Source: Erwinia sp. 198
GTDB taxonomy: Bacteria; Pseudomonadota; Gammaproteobacteria; Enterobacterales; Enterobacteriaceae
Direction: 5' to 3'
Assembly: GCF_003937915.1 (NCBI RefSeq)
Contig: NZ_RHUM01000006.1
Coordinates: 1-64,000, forward strand
Length of the DNA stretch: 64,000 bases
Shown here: positions 1 to 9,508 of the stretch, in pieces
Numbering within the stretch: the stretch's first letter is position 1
Layout of the letters: each line of letters begins with the position of its first letter
Program-made: the position numbers and the translations under genes
The notes under the pieces: model-generated
The model's database searches: none
What the model was told of the DNA's origin: nothing
The model's input: only the letters and a program-made list of their open reading frames with translations

Positions 1-72
1 CAGAAGTGAAACGCCGTAGCGCCGATGGTAGTGTGGGGTCTCCCCATGCGAGAGTAGGGAACTGCCAGGCAT
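1..72 (+). rRNA. rrf: 5S rRNA, 3' part (cut by window start)
   Basis: These 72 bases are identical to the last 72 bases of the complete 5S gene at 229-348, so this is bases 49-120 of an upstream 5S copy. It marks the 3' end of a complete rRNA operon lying to the left of the window. With the next genes it forms a 5S, tRNA-Thr, 5S, tRNA-Asp tail. Confidence 0.97.
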
Positions 73-122
73 CAATTTAAGCATTAAGCGTGACTATCCC
101 GCTTACTGTAAGTAATAAGCGT

Positions 123-198
123 GCTGATATGGCTCAGTTGGTAGAGCGCACCCTTGGTAAGGGTGAGGTCCCCAGTTCGACTCTGGGTATCAGCACCA
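123..198 (+). tRNA. tRNA-Thr (GGT anticodon)
   Basis: A 76-base cloverleaf with encoded CCA. The anticodon loop CTTGGTAA gives anticodon GGT, reading Thr ACC/ACU codons. It lies between two 5S copies, like thrV between rrfD and rrfF in the E. coli rrnD operon, and would be co-transcribed with the rRNA. Confidence 0.96.
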
Positions 199-228
199 CT
201 AATATGGCTTGAGTGCGGTAAAAGAATT

Positions 229-348
229 TGCCTGGCGGCTTTAGCGCGGTGGTCCCACCTGACCCCATGCCGAACTCAGAAGTGAAACGCCGTAGCGCCG
301 ATGGTAGTGTGGGGTCTCCCCATGCGAGAGTAGGGAACTGCCAGGCAT
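229..348 (+). rRNA. rrf: 5S rRNA, second copy in the operon
   Basis: A complete 120-base 5S gene running from TGCCTGGCGG to ACTGCCAGGCAT with the standard enteric sequence. It is the second 5S of the same operon, 30 bases after the tRNA-Thr. The overlapping 72 bases are identical to the partial copy at the window start, consistent with a recent duplication or gene conversion. Confidence 0.97.
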
Positions 349-460
349 CAATTAAGAGCAGTAAACGTGAGTAAACCGTTTGCGCTCAGACCTTCCGGTG
401 ACGTGGAAAGGGCGAAACACCTGAGATCGGAAAACATTCTGAGTTCAGTACAGAATCGGT

Positions 461-537
461 GGAGCGGTAGTTCAGTTGGTTAGAATACCTGCCTGTCACG
501 CAGGGGGTCGCGGGTTCGAGCCCCGTCCGTTCCGCCA
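461..537 (+). tRNA. aspU: tRNA-Asp (GTC anticodon)
   Basis: A 77-base cloverleaf with encoded CCA and the anticodon loop CTGTCAC giving GTC. Its sequence is identical to the second tRNA-Asp at 7638-7714. It is the last gene of the rRNA operon, as aspU is in E. coli rrnH, and the following yafC-to-dnaQ block agrees with the rrnH position. Confidence 0.96.
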
Positions 538-548
538 CTTTATATAAG

Positions 549-578
549 GCCCTGAGCTAACGCTCAGGGCTTTTTTTT
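549..578 (+). terminator. Rho-independent terminator of the rRNA operon
   Basis: Inverted repeat GCCCTGAGC / GCTCAGGGC around a 4-base TAAC loop, followed directly by eight T. It lies 11 bases after tRNA-Asp and ends the rRNA/tRNA transcript before the convergent yafC. Confidence 0.93.
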
Positions 579-662
579 GCGTGTAGGCATTGGTAACCGT
601 GCTGCCTGTGTTCTGTCCTTATCCCTCCCGGGACAGGGTACGCCTTTGGCTATCTTTTTTCT

Positions 663-1559
663 TTAAAGCGGATGTTGCCTGAGCCATTCGCTGACAAAAT
701 CGATAAAAGAGCGAACGCGTGAGTTAGCCGAGCGATCCCCATAGTAAACCGCGTTAAAAGGCATATCTACCGGCACAAGCTTGTCGGCCATCACCTCAAT
801 CAGCGAGCCATCGTTTAAATCTTTATTGATCATAAAGTCCGACAGGCAGGCAATGCCGTTGCCGGCCAGGCACAGCTGTCTGAGCGTCTCGCCGCTGTTT
901 GAGGTACTGGCCGGCGTAATGTCATAAAGCTGCCCTTCTGCATTAGCGATGGGCCAACGGTTCAGGCTCAGAGGCTCGACGAAGCCCAGACAGTCGTGCT
1001 GTGCCAGATCCTCTACGGTTTGCGGCGTGCCGAACTGTTGCAGCCAGCCAGGGCTGGCGACTATTTTACGTCGGCTGTTAAACAGCAGGCGTGCGCGAAG
1101 GCTGGAATCAGTGAGATTACCGGCCCGGATAGCGATATCTACCTTACGTTCAATCAGGTTGATAAAGGTTTCGGATGAAACCAGAGAGAGGGTAACTTCA
1201 GGAAAGCGCTCCCGAAAAGGTTTAATCATCGGCATTAACAGGTGCAGAACCACCGGCGTAGCAGCATCAATACGCAGCGATCCTTTTGGCAGCCTTTTCC
1301 GTTCTGCCAGCTCGTTTTCCGCTGCGGACATCTCCTGAAGGATCGCCTGAACCCGCTTGAAGTAGGCTTCGCCTTCCTGGGTTAATTTAATCTGTCGGGT
1401 GGTGCGGGTCAGTAGCTCTACCTCAAGCTTGTTTTCCAGCTTTTTTACCGCACGGCTAACGGCAGAATTTGCCATTTTCAGCCGCTCGGCGGCCTTGCTG
1501 AAACTGCCGCTTTCCACCACGGCGACAAAAATCGCCAGTTCCTCTGAGTTTGCCTTCAT
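663..1559 (-). CDS. yafC: LysR-family transcriptional regulator YafC
   Basis: A 298-residue LysR-type DNA-binding regulator. The N-terminal winged helix-turn-helix covers about residues 1-60 ([10 protein letters not shown], then SFSKAAERL and [12 protein letters not shown]), and an effector-binding domain follows. The sequence is close to E. coli YafC along its length and occupies the same place upstream of yafD. I chose the ATG at 1559 because AGGAAG precedes it at proper spacing and it matches the family N terminus; an upstream in-frame extension to 1775 has no homology. The ligand and targets of YafC are not known. The E. coli neighbour dkgB is missing between the rRNA operon and this gene. 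Confidence 0.9.
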   Translation of the reverse strand: MKANSEELAIFVAVVESGSFSKAAERLKMANSAVSRAVKKLENKLEVELLTRTTRQIKLTQEGEAYFKRVQAILQEMSAAENELAERKRLPKGSLRIDAATPVVLHLLMPMIKPFRERFPEVTLSLVSSETFINLIERKVDIAIRAGNLTDSSLRARLLFNSRRKIVASPGWLQQFGTPQTVEDLAQHDCLGFVEPLSLNRWPIANAEGQLYDITPASTSNSGETLRQLCLAGNGIACLSDFMINKDLNDGSLIEVMADKLVPVDMPFNAVYYGDRSANSRVRSFIDFVSEWLRQHPL

Positions 1560-1875
1560 GACTACTTCCTGAACGAAATGCTTTTTTTGGAGCCTGCAGG
1601 CGGTAATTAAAGCATGAGGAAGCAGGGGAAGCCAGACAGCCGGTGAAGCTGACTGGCCCACCAGATGGGGTGAGAGCAATAAAGCAGTCCGACGGCGTTG
1701 TCTGAAAACGCCCGGTGCTCGTCTGGCCTGTAAAAAGTCAGATCTCGGCACTGTTATGAACGCTATCAGGTACATAACCGGAGCCGGTGCGTTAAATCGA
1801 CTACAGTTACAGGCGGCGGGCAGACAAAAGTTTGTATTTGCTTACCTTTGGCTGGCACTTATTAGGCGCCTCCGA

Positions 1876-1904
1876 TTGAAACCCGGCCATAAAGTCCCTA
1901 TAAC
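1876..1904 (+). promoter_or_regulatory. Likely sigma-70 promoter of yafD
   Basis: TTGAAA (1876-1881), a 17-base spacer and TATAAC (1899-1904), 45 bases before the GTG start of yafD. The rest of the 390-base yafC-yafD gap (1560-1948) shows no gene I can support. Confidence 0.55.
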
Positions 1905-1948
1905 TGAATGCAGGATCATTGATCAACACGCAGAGGTCAGACGCTAAC

Positions 1949-2734
1949 GTGCGGAAAAAAACTTATGCCATGAGATATGTAGCAGGGCAGCCAGCGGAAC
2001 GTATTTTTCCGCCGGGCGCCATGCTGCATATGGGCAAAGCGTTACCGCCCGGCGCGCCGCTGACAGAGCACGCTACGCTCCGGGTGCTGGTATGGAATAT
2101 ATTTAAACAGCAGCGCGCCGAGTGGCTTTCGGTATTACAAAACTTCGGTAAAGACGCTCAGCTGGTACTGCTACAGGAAGCACAGACGACGCCAGAGCTG
2201 ATCCGTTTTGCCACCAGTAACTATCTGGCGGCGGATCAGGTACCGGCATTCGTCCTGCCGCAGCATCCTTCCGGCGTGATGACGCTGGCCGCTGCGCATC
2301 CCGTCTACTGTTATCCGCTGCGCGAACGTGAACCGCTGCTGCGGCTGGCTAAATCAGCCCTTGTCACCGCCTATCCGTTACCGGACGGTAAGATGCTGAT
2401 GGTGGTGAATATCCATGCGGTCAACTTTAGCCTGGGGATCGACGTATACAGCAAGCAGCTTGGCCCTATAGGCGAACAGATTATTCACCATAAAGGGCCG
2501 GTGATTATGGCCGGGGATTTTAACGCCTGGAGCCGCCAGCGGATCAATGCGCTTTATTCCTTTGCTCATAATATGGGGCTGCACGAAGTCAACTTTACCG
2601 ACGACCATCGCCGTAAAGCCTTTGGCAGGCCGCTGGACTTCGTTTTCTACCGCGATATGGGCGTAGCGGAGGCCTCCGTGCTGGTGACGCGTGCTTCCGA
2701 CCATAATCCTTTGCTGGTTGAGTTCAAGCCTTAA
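1949..2734 (+). CDS. yafD: Endonuclease/exonuclease/phosphatase-family protein YafD
   Basis: About 261 residues, very similar to E. coli YafD ([12 protein letters not shown] near the N terminus, then AGDFNAWSR and a C-terminal [11 protein letters not shown]). The fold is the EEP metal-dependent phosphoesterase family: [11 protein letters not shown] supplies the metal-binding Glu, AGDFN the Asp/Asn pair, and SDHNPL the catalytic Asp-His end. Its physiological substrate is not established. I place the start at the GTG at 1949 because it matches the E. coli N terminus; an in-frame TTG at 1919 and an ATG at 1970 are alternatives. In E. coli the next gene is the methyltransferase yafE. Here it is absent and replaced by a decayed cyclase gene. 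Confidence 0.88.
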   Translation: MRKKTYAMRYVAGQPAERIFPPGAMLHMGKALPPGAPLTEHATLRVLVWNIFKQQRAEWLSVLQNFGKDAQLVLLQEAQTTPELIRFATSNYLAADQVPAFVLPQHPSGVMTLAAAHPVYCYPLREREPLLRLAKSALVTAYPLPDGKMLMVVNIHAVNFSLGIDVYSKQLGPIGEQIIHHKGPVIMAGDFNAWSRQRINALYSFAHNMGLHEVNFTDDHRRKAFGRPLDFVFYRDMGVAEASVLVTRASDHNPLLVEFKP

Positions 2735-2782
2735 TTTGGCACAGAGCCACGGCGCATCCGGCTGACGGCCCCGGCCAGCCGC

Positions 2783-3063
2783 TCATAAACGCGGTACGAT
2801 CGGGACGGCAACGCCACTTTTATCGTGGCCGGTACGAAACAGGACGATATCTTTCGCCGCTATTTCGCCGTCTCTGGCTTCCCGGTGCGCGATTGTCGCA
2901 AGAGTAATCGCGCTGTTTTGCGGCAAATGAGTCATATCCAGACAGCAATTGCGCCCGGTCAGCTGGCGAATATCAACCTTATCAATGCCTTTTCCGTCCG
3001 GTATAAAATGTACCGGCGTGCTGTATGCATACCGCAACGATCGCCGAAGCTCAGCTGACAGTT
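2783..3063 (-). pseudogene. Remnant of a cyclase/kynurenine-formamidase-family gene
   Basis: The main open stretch (2783-3037) encodes TPVHFIPDGKGID, LTGRNCCLDMTHL and AAKDIVLFRTGHDK, which resembles the PF04199 cyclase family (kynurenine formamidase type) around its metal site and the DivLxRTG strand. The motif just upstream, SFGDRCGMHT, lies in another frame (3022-3051), so a single-base loss near 3017-3021 splits the G-x-H-x-D-x-P-x-H motif. A stop codon at 3064-3066 cuts the N-terminal side. The C terminus ends shortly after the RTG strand, far short of the usual 200 or more residues. Codon usage still looks like a normal host gene, suggesting recent decay. It occupies the place of yafE. 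The remaining 3064-3277 holds nothing else I can support. Confidence 0.6.
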
Positions 3064-3277
3064 TTAATTATCGTCGCCTGCGGTAAATGTTTCTGCACGG
3101 TTCATGAAAAAACGCCCGTCGCCGGGCCAGACCGGCATGACTTCTTCATAAACGTGGCTGAGTTAATCAGTCGATGCTGGTTCAGCAGCACAATCAAATC
3201 ATTCGTCGTGGCGTCCTCAGGAGCGTCGGACTGAAGGGCAGTAAAGCACAGGGAGGAGATCGAGAAATGACGGGCAT

Positions 3278-3305
3278 AAAAAAACCAGTCCGAAGACTGG
3301 TTTTT
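3278..3305 (-). terminator. Terminator of mltD
   Basis: AACCAGTC / GACTGGTT stem around a 4-base loop. Read on the minus strand it is followed by a run of seven T. It lies just after the mltD stop at 3316. Confidence 0.88.
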
Positions 3306-3315
3306 AAACTGAGCT

Positions 3316-4674
3316 TTAGCTGTCAGGCGTAGCGTTGTTGGTGACAAACAGCGTCAGCCTGTCGCCGGGCTGAATATTCGCCGAGCCGCCGCTGTTCCAG
3401 CGCAGCAGATCTTTCGTGTTCACGCCGTGACGTTTTGCGATGCTGGCCAGAGAATCACCTTTACGAACCTTATAGGTGATGCTGTTGCCATTATCGGCCA
3501 GTCTGGCTGCGCTTTCGCCGCCGCCCAGGCTGAGCGTCTGCCCCGGTTTGATGTTCACGCCGCGCAGGTTATTGGCCTGCTGTAGCGTCTTCACCGACAC
3601 GTTCAGGCGTTTTGCAATGCCTGACAGGGTATCACCATTACGCACCTTATAAGAGGTGCTGGTACTGGCCAGCGCCGTCGGCTGCACCGCCGCGATATCA
3701 CCTGTTGCCAGGGAGTTGCGTAGCTGCGCCACGTGCGACTTCGGCACCATGATATAGTGCGGGCCGTTAGGCGCCGTCATACCGCGCTTGTAGCCTGTAT
3801 TAAAGCTCTTCAGCTTGTTTAGCGACATGCCGGCCATTTCAGCCGCCTGCGTCAGCTCAATCTGCTGCCCCACTTCAACACGCGCCAGCGCACGAGTTTC
3901 GTTAGGCTCCGGAAGACGGATACCGTAACGCTTGTTGTTTTTCAACAGCTCGCTTAACGCCAGCATCTTCGGCACATAAACCGTGGTTTCATGCGGAAGC
4001 GACAGCGACCAGAAATCCGTTGCCTTACCGCGAGCCTTGTTGCTTTTTATCGCTTTCAGCACGCGACCTTCACCGCTGTTATACGCGGCCACGGTCAGCA
4101 GCCAGTCACCGCCGAACATCCCGTTCAGCCGCTGCATCATATCCAGTGCGACTTTGGTAGAGGCGACAATATCGCGGCGACCGTCATACCACTGGTTCTG
4201 CTTAAGGCCATAATTACGCCCCGTCTGCGGCACGATCTGCCAGATGCCTGCGGCATTGGCAGAAGAGGTCGCATGAGGATCAAAAGCGCTCTCCACTATG
4301 GGTAATAGTACCAGTTCCATCGGCATCTTACGTTGCTTAATCTGCTCGACAATCCAGTACATATACGGCTCAGCCCGTAACGTTACATCGTGGAGATAGC
4401 TCTTGTTTCTTAAATACTTTTGTTTTTGTTCGCGTATCCGGGGGTTTTCCGGAACCTTCATCTTCAGCTCGTCGCTAATGAAATTCCACAGATCCTGATC
4501 TTTCGTCAGGCTGGTTCCATCGTCCTGCCAGCGTGGCGATAACAACCGATCTGCGTTCTGACTGCTCTGGGCTGAAGACAAACTCTGTGCATGCTGTTCG
4601 GGGGCGTCGTGCTTAGGCGCCTGGCACCCCACCAGCAGGACCGAGGCGAGTAGTAATATCGCTTTAGCCTTCAT
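3316..4674 (-). CDS. mltD: Membrane-bound lytic murein transglycosylase D
   Basis: A 452-residue outer-membrane lipoprotein that cleaves peptidoglycan glycan strands non-hydrolytically, giving 1,6-anhydromuropeptides. The signal peptide ends in the lipobox LLVGC with Cys17. The SLT domain carries the catalytic Glu at about residue 128 in LLPIVESAFDPHA, followed by AAGIWQIVPQTGRNYGL. Two C-terminal LysM repeats at roughly 343-386 (YKVRNGDTLSGIAKRL) and 400-443 (YKVRKGDSLASIAKRH) bind peptidoglycan. The length equals E. coli MltD. It is followed by its own terminator and lies upstream of gloB on the same strand, as in E. coli. Confidence 0.97.
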   Translation of the reverse strand: MKAKAILLLASVLLVGCQAPKHDAPEQHAQSLSSAQSSQNADRLLSPRWQDDGTSLTKDQDLWNFISDELKMKVPENPRIREQKQKYLRNKSYLHDVTLRAEPYMYWIVEQIKQRKMPMELVLLPIVESAFDPHATSSANAAGIWQIVPQTGRNYGLKQNQWYDGRRDIVASTKVALDMMQRLNGMFGGDWLLTVAAYNSGEGRVLKAIKSNKARGKATDFWSLSLPHETTVYVPKMLALSELLKNNKRYGIRLPEPNETRALARVEVGQQIELTQAAEMAGMSLNKLKSFNTGYKRGMTAPNGPHYIMVPKSHVAQLRNSLATGDIAAVQPTALASTSTSYKVRNGDTLSGIAKRLNVSVKTLQQANNLRGVNIKPGQTLSLGGGESAARLADNGNSITYKVRKGDSLASIAKRHGVNTKDLLRWNSGGSANIQPGDRLTLFVTNNATPDS

Positions 4675-4744
4675 GTGTGTGTCATTGTTCGCTTAAAAGA
4701 CGAGCAACTATACGTGCTCGGGCTGCGCAACACAACCCGAAAAA

Positions 4745-5500
4745 TCAAAAGTGGTCTTTCTTCTCGCGTAGAGTTGCAAAAACTTGCCATTCTTGTTGCG
4801 GAGGTGTTTCTACGCCAATAAATTTTTGTAAATCAGTGTCTTGTGTGCGCAGAAAAACATTTATTTGCCGCTCAAAAGCGAGCGTTACGGGCAATGAAAC
4901 CGCATTTTTTGCACGTAACTCCTTAATTTCGCGATAATAGCCCGCTATTTTCGTATCCTGGGGCAGCAGCGAGTAGGCAAACTTCATATTTGATAACGTA
5001 TATTCGTGCGCGCAGCACACCAGCGTCTCTTCCGGAAGTTGATTAAGCTTTTGAAAAGAATTGAACATCTGTTGAGGAGTGCCTTCAAACAGACGTCCAC
5101 AGCCGCCGGAAAACAGCGTGTCACCGCAGAAAAGATAAGGCGCGCTATAGTATGAGATATGTCCTAAAGTATGTCCCGGTGTGGCAATAACACTAAATTC
5201 GAGGCCCAAAATAGCGACCTTATCACCCTCAGCAACCAGACGATTGCTTCCCTTATCTTGTGTCTCTTGCGGACCGTACACCACCAGATCGGGAAAATGT
5301 TGCAGAAGTTCTTTCACGCCGCCAACGTGATCGTGATGATGGTGTGTCAGCAGGATCGCCGCTGGTCGCCACTGGTTTTTTGCCATGGCCGTCAGTACCG
5401 GCGCCGCTTCGCCCGGATCGACAATCAGGCAGTCGCCCCGATCGTTATTTAATGTCCAGATGTAGTTATCCTGAAAAGCCGGAATGCTGGTAAGATTCAT
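4745..5500 (-). CDS. gloB: Hydroxyacylglutathione hydrolase (glyoxalase II)
   Basis: A 251-residue metallo-beta-lactamase fold enzyme that hydrolyses S-D-lactoylglutathione to D-lactate and glutathione, the second step of methylglyoxal detoxification. The dinuclear metal motif [10 protein letters not shown] is present at about residues 53-62, with further ligands in [12 protein letters not shown] and [17 protein letters not shown]. The ATG at 5500 gives the same length as E. coli GloB; the open frame extends 8 codons further without support. It diverges from yafS across a 44-base gap. Confidence 0.97.
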   Translation of the reverse strand: MNLTSIPAFQDNYIWTLNNDRGDCLIVDPGEAAPVLTAMAKNQWRPAAILLTHHHHDHVGGVKELLQHFPDLVVYGPQETQDKGSNRLVAEGDKVAILGLEFSVIATPGHTLGHISYYSAPYLFCGDTLFSGGCGRLFEGTPQQMFNSFQKLNQLPEETLVCCAHEYTLSNMKFAYSLLPQDTKIAGYYREIKELRAKNAVSLPVTLAFERQINVFLRTQDTDLQKFIGVETPPQQEWQVFATLREKKDHF

Positions 5501-5544
5501 TATCGCCTCGTTGACTGGCCGCAATGGAAAGAAGATGGTAAAGC

Positions 5545-6276
5545 ATGAAGCCCGCTAAAACACGCCATATTCGTCACGTGCCGTATTCCTGGGCGGACAT
5601 CCCCTGGGGAGACTACTATCGTGACGCGCTGACCCGGCATCTGCAACCCTGTCTGGACAGGCTATACGGTTTTCATTTGCTGAAAATCGGCTCGCTGAGT
5701 GCGGAAATCGACACGGCAAGCTGCGCCATTTCGCATCAGGTCAACGTCGGCTTACAGGGCGACAATTTGCAGGTTCTGGCCGACGCCGGCAGCCTGCCTT
5801 TTGAATCAAAATCGGTTGATGCCTGTTTACTGGCGCACAGCCTGGCCTGGAGCAGCGATCCGCATCGTATTCTGCGCGAGGTAGATCGCGTTTTGATCGA
5901 TGACGGCTGGATGATTATCAGCGGCTTCAATCTGTTCAGCGTGCTGGGGACGGGCAAACTGGTGCCCGGTCTGCGCCAACGCGTGCCGTGGAACAGTCGA
6001 ATGTTTACCCAGACCAGGCTTATGGACTGGCTCAGTCTGTTAAACTACGAGGTGGTGCAGCGCTCGCGCTTTCAGGTGCTGCCGTGGAATCGTCAGGGCG
6101 GTAAGGTCATCAGCACGCATCTTCCGGCGCTGGGCTGCCTGAGCATTATCGTTGCGCGCAAGCGGACTTTCCCGTTAACGATGAATCCGGCCAAAAAGGC
6201 CGCGGCCCAAAGAAGGCTTGCACCCGCCGTTGGCGCAACCAGCCGGGTGCGTCGACGCCATCAGGATGCTGACTGA
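5545..6276 (+). CDS. yafS: SAM-dependent methyltransferase-like protein YafS
   Basis: A 243-residue class I methyltransferase-type protein in the same place as E. coli yafS, between gloB and rnhA. The Methyltransf_11-like core is visible as [21 protein letters not shown] and [28 protein letters not shown]. The classical glycine-rich motif I is weak. No substrate is known. The last 16 bases overlap the 3' end of convergent rnhA, so the C-terminal basic tail ([10 protein letters not shown]) is encoded opposite the rnhA end. Confidence 0.88.
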   Translation: MKPAKTRHIRHVPYSWADIPWGDYYRDALTRHLQPCLDRLYGFHLLKIGSLSAEIDTASCAISHQVNVGLQGDNLQVLADAGSLPFESKSVDACLLAHSLAWSSDPHRILREVDRVLIDDGWMIISGFNLFSVLGTGKLVPGLRQRVPWNSRMFTQTRLMDWLSLLNYEVVQRSRFQVLPWNRQGGKVISTHLPALGCLSIIVARKRTFPLTMNPAKKAAAQRRLAPAVGATSRVRRRHQDAD

Positions 6277-6728
6277 TAGCCGATGTCTTCAAGTGACGGA
6301 TTGCCGGCCGCCGCACGCGCCAGTTCATCACAGCGTTCGTTTTCCGGGTGGCCGGCATGGCCTTTTACCCATTCCCAGGTAATTTGATGCTGGCCCAGCG
6401 CCGTATCCAGCCGTTTCCAGAGATCGACGTTTTTAACCGGCTTCCTGTCCGCCGTTTTCCAGCCGCGCTTTTTCCAGTTATGGATCCAGCTGGTAATGCC
6501 CTGACGCACGTATTGGCTGTCGGTACTGAGCACAACGTCGCATGGTTTGGTCAGCGCTTCCAGCGCGACGATAGCCGCCATCAGCTCCATACGATTATTG
6601 GTGGTCAGCTGATAGCCGGCGCTGAACGTTTTCTCGTGCTGGCCGTAACGTAAAATTGCGCCGTATCCGCCCGGGCCAGGATTGCCAAGACAAGAACCGT
6701 CGGTGAAAATTTCTACCTGTTTAGGCAT
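6261..6728 (-). CDS. rnhA: Ribonuclease HI
   Basis: A 155-residue cytoplasmic enzyme that degrades the RNA strand of RNA-DNA hybrids, removing primers and R-loops. All four carboxylate residues are present: Asp10 (FTDGS), Glu48 (NNRMELMA), Asp70 (STDSQYV) and Asp134 (NERCDELA), plus the basic-protrusion region [10 protein letters not shown]. The ATG at 6728 gives exactly the E. coli length. It diverges from dnaQ over 51 bases, the classical rnhA-dnaQ overlapping promoter arrangement. Confidence 0.98.
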   Translation of the reverse strand: MPKQVEIFTDGSCLGNPGPGGYGAILRYGQHEKTFSAGYQLTTNNRMELMAAIVALEALTKPCDVVLSTDSQYVRQGITSWIHNWKKRGWKTADRKPVKNVDLWKRLDTALGQHQITWEWVKGHAGHPENERCDELARAAAGNPSLEDIGYQSAS

Positions 6729-6779
6729 CTCTGGTAGACTCCCTGTGAAAAAAAGCCAAGTCTGACATAAACGGGTCCT

Positions 6780-7514
6780 ATGAGCACAGTAAATACAACG
6801 CGTCAGATCGTCCTCGATACTGAAACCACCGGTATGAATATGATCGGGGTGCACTATGAAGGGCACCGCATTATTGAAATCGGCGCCGTTGAGGTGGTAA
6901 ACCGTCGTCTCACCGGCAACAACTTCCATGTTTATCTCAAGCCCGATCGCCTTGTCGATCCGGAAGCGTTCGGCGTACACGGTATCGCCGACGAATTTCT
7001 GGCGGATAAGCCGACCTTCGCCGATATTGCCGACGATTTCCTGGCCTATATAGAAGGCGCCGAGCTGGTGATCCATAACGCCTCGTTTGATATCGGCTTT
7101 ATGGACTACGAATTCGGCAAGCTTGGCCGCAATATTCCCAAAACCGAAACCTTCTGCCAGATTACCGATAGCCTGGCGATGGCGCGCAGGCTGTTTCCCG
7201 GCAAGCGCAACAGCCTGGATGCGCTCTGCTCGCGTTATGAAATAGATAACAGTAAGCGAACGCTACACGGCGCTCTGCTTGACTCCGAAATTCTGGCCGA
7301 GGTCTTCCTGACCATGACCGGCGGGCAGACGTCGCTGAAGTTTTCGATGGAGGGCGACAGGCAGGAGCAGAGCAACGACGAAACCATCTATCGCATTACG
7401 CGTCCGGCTTCCGGCCTGTGCGTGATAGCGGCGACGGACGAAGAGATTGCCGAACACGAATCCCGCCTCGATCTGGTGATGAAGAAGGGCGGAAGCTGCC
7501 TCTGGCGTGCCTGA
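6780..7514 (+). CDS. dnaQ: DNA polymerase III epsilon subunit (proofreading exonuclease)
   Basis: A 244-residue 3'-5' exonuclease that proofreads for DNA polymerase III. The DEDDh motifs are intact: Exo [10 protein letters not shown] (Asp/Glu), Exo [13 protein letters not shown], and Exo III with the His-x4-Asp in [12 protein letters not shown]. The C-terminal tail, which binds the alpha subunit, follows about residue 190. It lies divergent to rnhA and upstream of the second tRNA-Asp, as in E. coli (aspV). Confidence 0.98.
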   Translation: MSTVNTTRQIVLDTETTGMNMIGVHYEGHRIIEIGAVEVVNRRLTGNNFHVYLKPDRLVDPEAFGVHGIADEFLADKPTFADIADDFLAYIEGAELVIHNASFDIGFMDYEFGKLGRNIPKTETFCQITDSLAMARRLFPGKRNSLDALCSRYEIDNSKRTLHGALLDSEILAEVFLTMTGGQTSLKFSMEGDRQEQSNDETIYRITRPASGLCVIAATDEEIAEHESRLDLVMKKGGSCLWRA

Positions 7515-7578
7515 AGACGCTGAAATGTCGCAAAAGTCGAAAAAACAGGCAGTCGATCGGCAGGCTTAAGAAAAAGCA

Positions 7579-7607
7579 TTGACGGGATGCGGGCCGCACC
7601 GTAATAT
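7579..7607 (+). promoter_or_regulatory. Promoter of the tRNA-Asp gene
   Basis: TTGACG (7579-7584), a 17-base spacer and TAATAT (7602-7607), followed by a G+C-rich stretch at the expected start site. This is the layout of stable-RNA promoters under stringent control. Confidence 0.8.
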
Positions 7608-7637
7608 TCGCCCCGTTCCCGACGGGGAACAAAGCGC

Positions 7638-7714
7638 GGAGCGGTAGTTCAGTTGGTTAGAATACCTGCCTGTCACGCAGGGGGTCGCGGGTTCGAGCCC
7701 CGTCCGTTCCGCCA
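7638..7714 (+). tRNA. aspV: tRNA-Asp (GTC anticodon), second copy
   Basis: A 77-base tRNA identical to the copy at 461-537, with encoded CCA and its own promoter and terminator. Its position right after dnaQ matches aspV of E. coli. This tRNA is a known integration target in enterics, but I found no integrase or attachment-site repeat in the window. Confidence 0.97.
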
Positions 7715-7723
7715 AGTATCCGG

Positions 7724-7753
7724 AAAGCCCGATGCAGCAATGCATCGGGCTTT
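7724..7753. terminator. Bidirectional terminator between tRNA-Asp and fsa
   Basis: A perfect 13-base inverted repeat AAAGCCCGATGCA / TGCATCGGGCTTT around GCAA. It can end the tRNA transcript and the convergent fsa transcript, whose stop is at 7783. Confidence 0.85.
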
Positions 7754-7782
7754 CGTCATTTCGGCATACGGCCCGTGATTTT

Positions 7783-8472
7783 TTATTCCTTTCTGCTTTT
7801 CTCTTCCTGAATCAGCCTCGCCGTTCCAAAAGCCTTTATCCATTGCTGTTCAAACTGATTGACCGCGGCGGTAACCGCTGGCGCAGAGAGGATCTGTTCG
7901 GCCACATCCAGCGGTAATGTTATCGCTTCGCAGCCAGCCAGCATACACTCCAGCGCCTGGCGAGGCGTTTTGAAGCTGGCCGCCAGCACTTTAGCCCCCG
8001 GCGCATGCAGCGCAAGAAGCTGTTGAAGTGCTTCTACTGTCTGAATGCCATTTCCGCCCTGGGCGTCAATACGGTTAACGTAAGGCGCGACATACTCCGC
8101 GCCAGCCAGCGCCGAAAACAATCCCTGCGCTGCGCCATAAACTGCGGTGCCCAACGTTGGAACAGCCTCTTTTTTCAGCTGCCTGATTGCCGCCAGGCCT
8201 TCTGACGTAGCCGGAATTTTTACTACCACATCAGGAAGGATCGCGCGCAGCTGCAACGCTTCCGTCACCATCTCTTCCGCCCGGGCGGCAATAACCTGAG
8301 CAAAAATTTTTCCCTGGCCGCCCAGCGCCGCCTGCAACTCAGGTAACAGAATGGATAACGGCGTTTTCCCGCCGGCGACAATAGCCGGATTGGTGGTCAC
8401 GCCCGCCAGCGGCAGTATCCTCGCTAAACGTTTTACCGCTGCCACATCCGCAGTATCAAGATAGAGTTCCAT
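7783..8472 (-). CDS. fsaA: Fructose-6-phosphate aldolase (transaldolase-like)
   Basis: A 229-residue class I aldolase that splits fructose 6-phosphate into dihydroxyacetone and glyceraldehyde 3-phosphate. It begins [10 protein letters not shown] as FsaA does, and the Schiff-base Lys85 lies in [29 protein letters not shown] and [10 protein letters not shown] are family signatures. The ATG at 8472 matches E. coli FsaA; the open frame upstream to 8640 has no homology. It diverges from the glycyl radical enzyme and activase, which matches the E. coli fsaA/ybiW/ybiY neighbourhood and suggests a joint job. FsaB is the alternative name, but the context favours FsaA. Confidence 0.9.
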   Translation of the reverse strand: MELYLDTADVAAVKRLARILPLAGVTTNPAIVAGGKTPLSILLPELQAALGGQGKIFAQVIAARAEEMVTEALQLRAILPDVVVKIPATSEGLAAIRQLKKEAVPTLGTAVYGAAQGLFSALAGAEYVAPYVNRIDAQGGNGIQTVEALQQLLALHAPGAKVLAASFKTPRQALECMLAGCEAITLPLDVAEQILSAPAVTAAVNQFEQQWIKAFGTARLIQEEKSRKE

Positions 8473-8607
8473 ATAGCTCCTTAAGCCTGTCGACGATCGC
8501 AGTTCCGGAATATTACCCGCTGCGTGTACTTGTTTATTGCCCGGGATCAAAGTTGGTTTCGCTTGAAAGTATTTAACTCTTCGTACGTAACATGGCGGAG
8601 GCGGTTT

Positions 8608-9507
8608 ATGATTTTTAATATTCAGCGCTATTCCACACATGACGGGCCCGGTATTCGCACCGTGGTGTTTATAAAAGGCTGCTCGCTGAAATGTCGCTGG
8701 TGCCAGAATCCGGAAAGCTGCTCGCGCGAGCGGGAAATGCTGTTTGATAAAAGAGCCTGCCTGTCGGGCTGCGAGTTATGCCAGCTGGCCGTGCCGGACG
8801 CCATCGTCCGTCAACACGGGCACCTTGTCATTTTCCGGGAGAAGATGCGTTCCAGCCATTTTACCGCACTGGAAAACTGCTGCCCCACCCAGGCGCTGAC
8901 GATCTGCGGTGAAGAAAAAAGCGCAGAGGAAATTCTGGCCGTAGTCAGGCGGGATAAGCCTTTTTATCAGCGCAGCGCGGGCGGTATAACGCTTTCCGGC
9001 GGCGAGCCTTTTATGACGCCAACACTCACCGAAGCGCTCTTACGCCTCAGCCATCAGGAGGGGATCCATACGGCCGTGGAAACCTGTCTGCATGTGCCGT
9101 GGCGTTATATCCAGCCCTCGCTGCCCTGGATCGACCTGTTCCTGGCCGACCTTAAACACACTGACGAAGCGCGTTTTCAGGCATGGACGAACGGTTCGGC
9201 GAAGCGGGTGCTGGCTAATTTGTGCAAGCTGGCGGAAACGGGCAAGGAGATCGTCATCCGCGTACCGCTTATTCCGGGTTTTAACGCCGATCGGCAGTCG
9301 ATCCGCAGCATAGTAGATTTTACCGCCGATCGATTACGGGCTAAAGCGATCCATTTCCTTCCCTATCACACGCTGGGTAAAAGCAAATATGCCTTGCTTA
9401 ATCAGCCTTATCTTGCGCCAGCCAGGCCGCTCGATAATCCGGAAATCTTTGCCTTTGCGCAGTCGTACGCGCGGCAAAAAGGCCTGATGACCACGCTAAG
9501 AGGATAA
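8608..9507 (+). CDS. Glycyl radical enzyme activase (YbiY/PflE-like radical SAM)
   Basis: A 299-residue radical SAM protein that installs the glycyl radical on its partner enzyme. The SAM cluster motif CxxxCxxC is [12 protein letters not shown] near residue 30. A ferredoxin-like insert follows with Cys residues in [11 protein letters not shown] and ENCCPTQAL, as in non-PFL activases. [12 protein letters not shown] is the SAM-binding GGE motif. The ATG at 8608 has GGAGG 6 bases upstream, which decides it over the longer open frame from 8524. It ends 1 base before the enzyme gene it activates. By position and sequence it resembles E. coli YbiY (PflE). Confidence 0.9.
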   Translation: MIFNIQRYSTHDGPGIRTVVFIKGCSLKCRWCQNPESCSREREMLFDKRACLSGCELCQLAVPDAIVRQHGHLVIFREKMRSSHFTALENCCPTQALTICGEEKSAEEILAVVRRDKPFYQRSAGGITLSGGEPFMTPTLTEALLRLSHQEGIHTAVETCLHVPWRYIQPSLPWIDLFLADLKHTDEARFQAWTNGSAKRVLANLCKLAETGKEIVIRVPLIPGFNADRQSIRSIVDFTADRLRAKAIHFLPYHTLGKSKYALLNQPYLAPARPLDNPEIFAFAQSYARQKGLMTTLRG

Positions 9508-9508
9508 A

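Noticed and set aside
1560-1775. N-terminal extension of yafC to 1775
   Set aside because: The family start and AGGAAG point to 1559; the extra residues resemble no LysR protein.
7638-7714. tRNA-Asp as attachment site of a genomic island
   Set aside because: No integrase, no repeated 3' tRNA fragment downstream, and the genes that follow look like stable metabolic operons.
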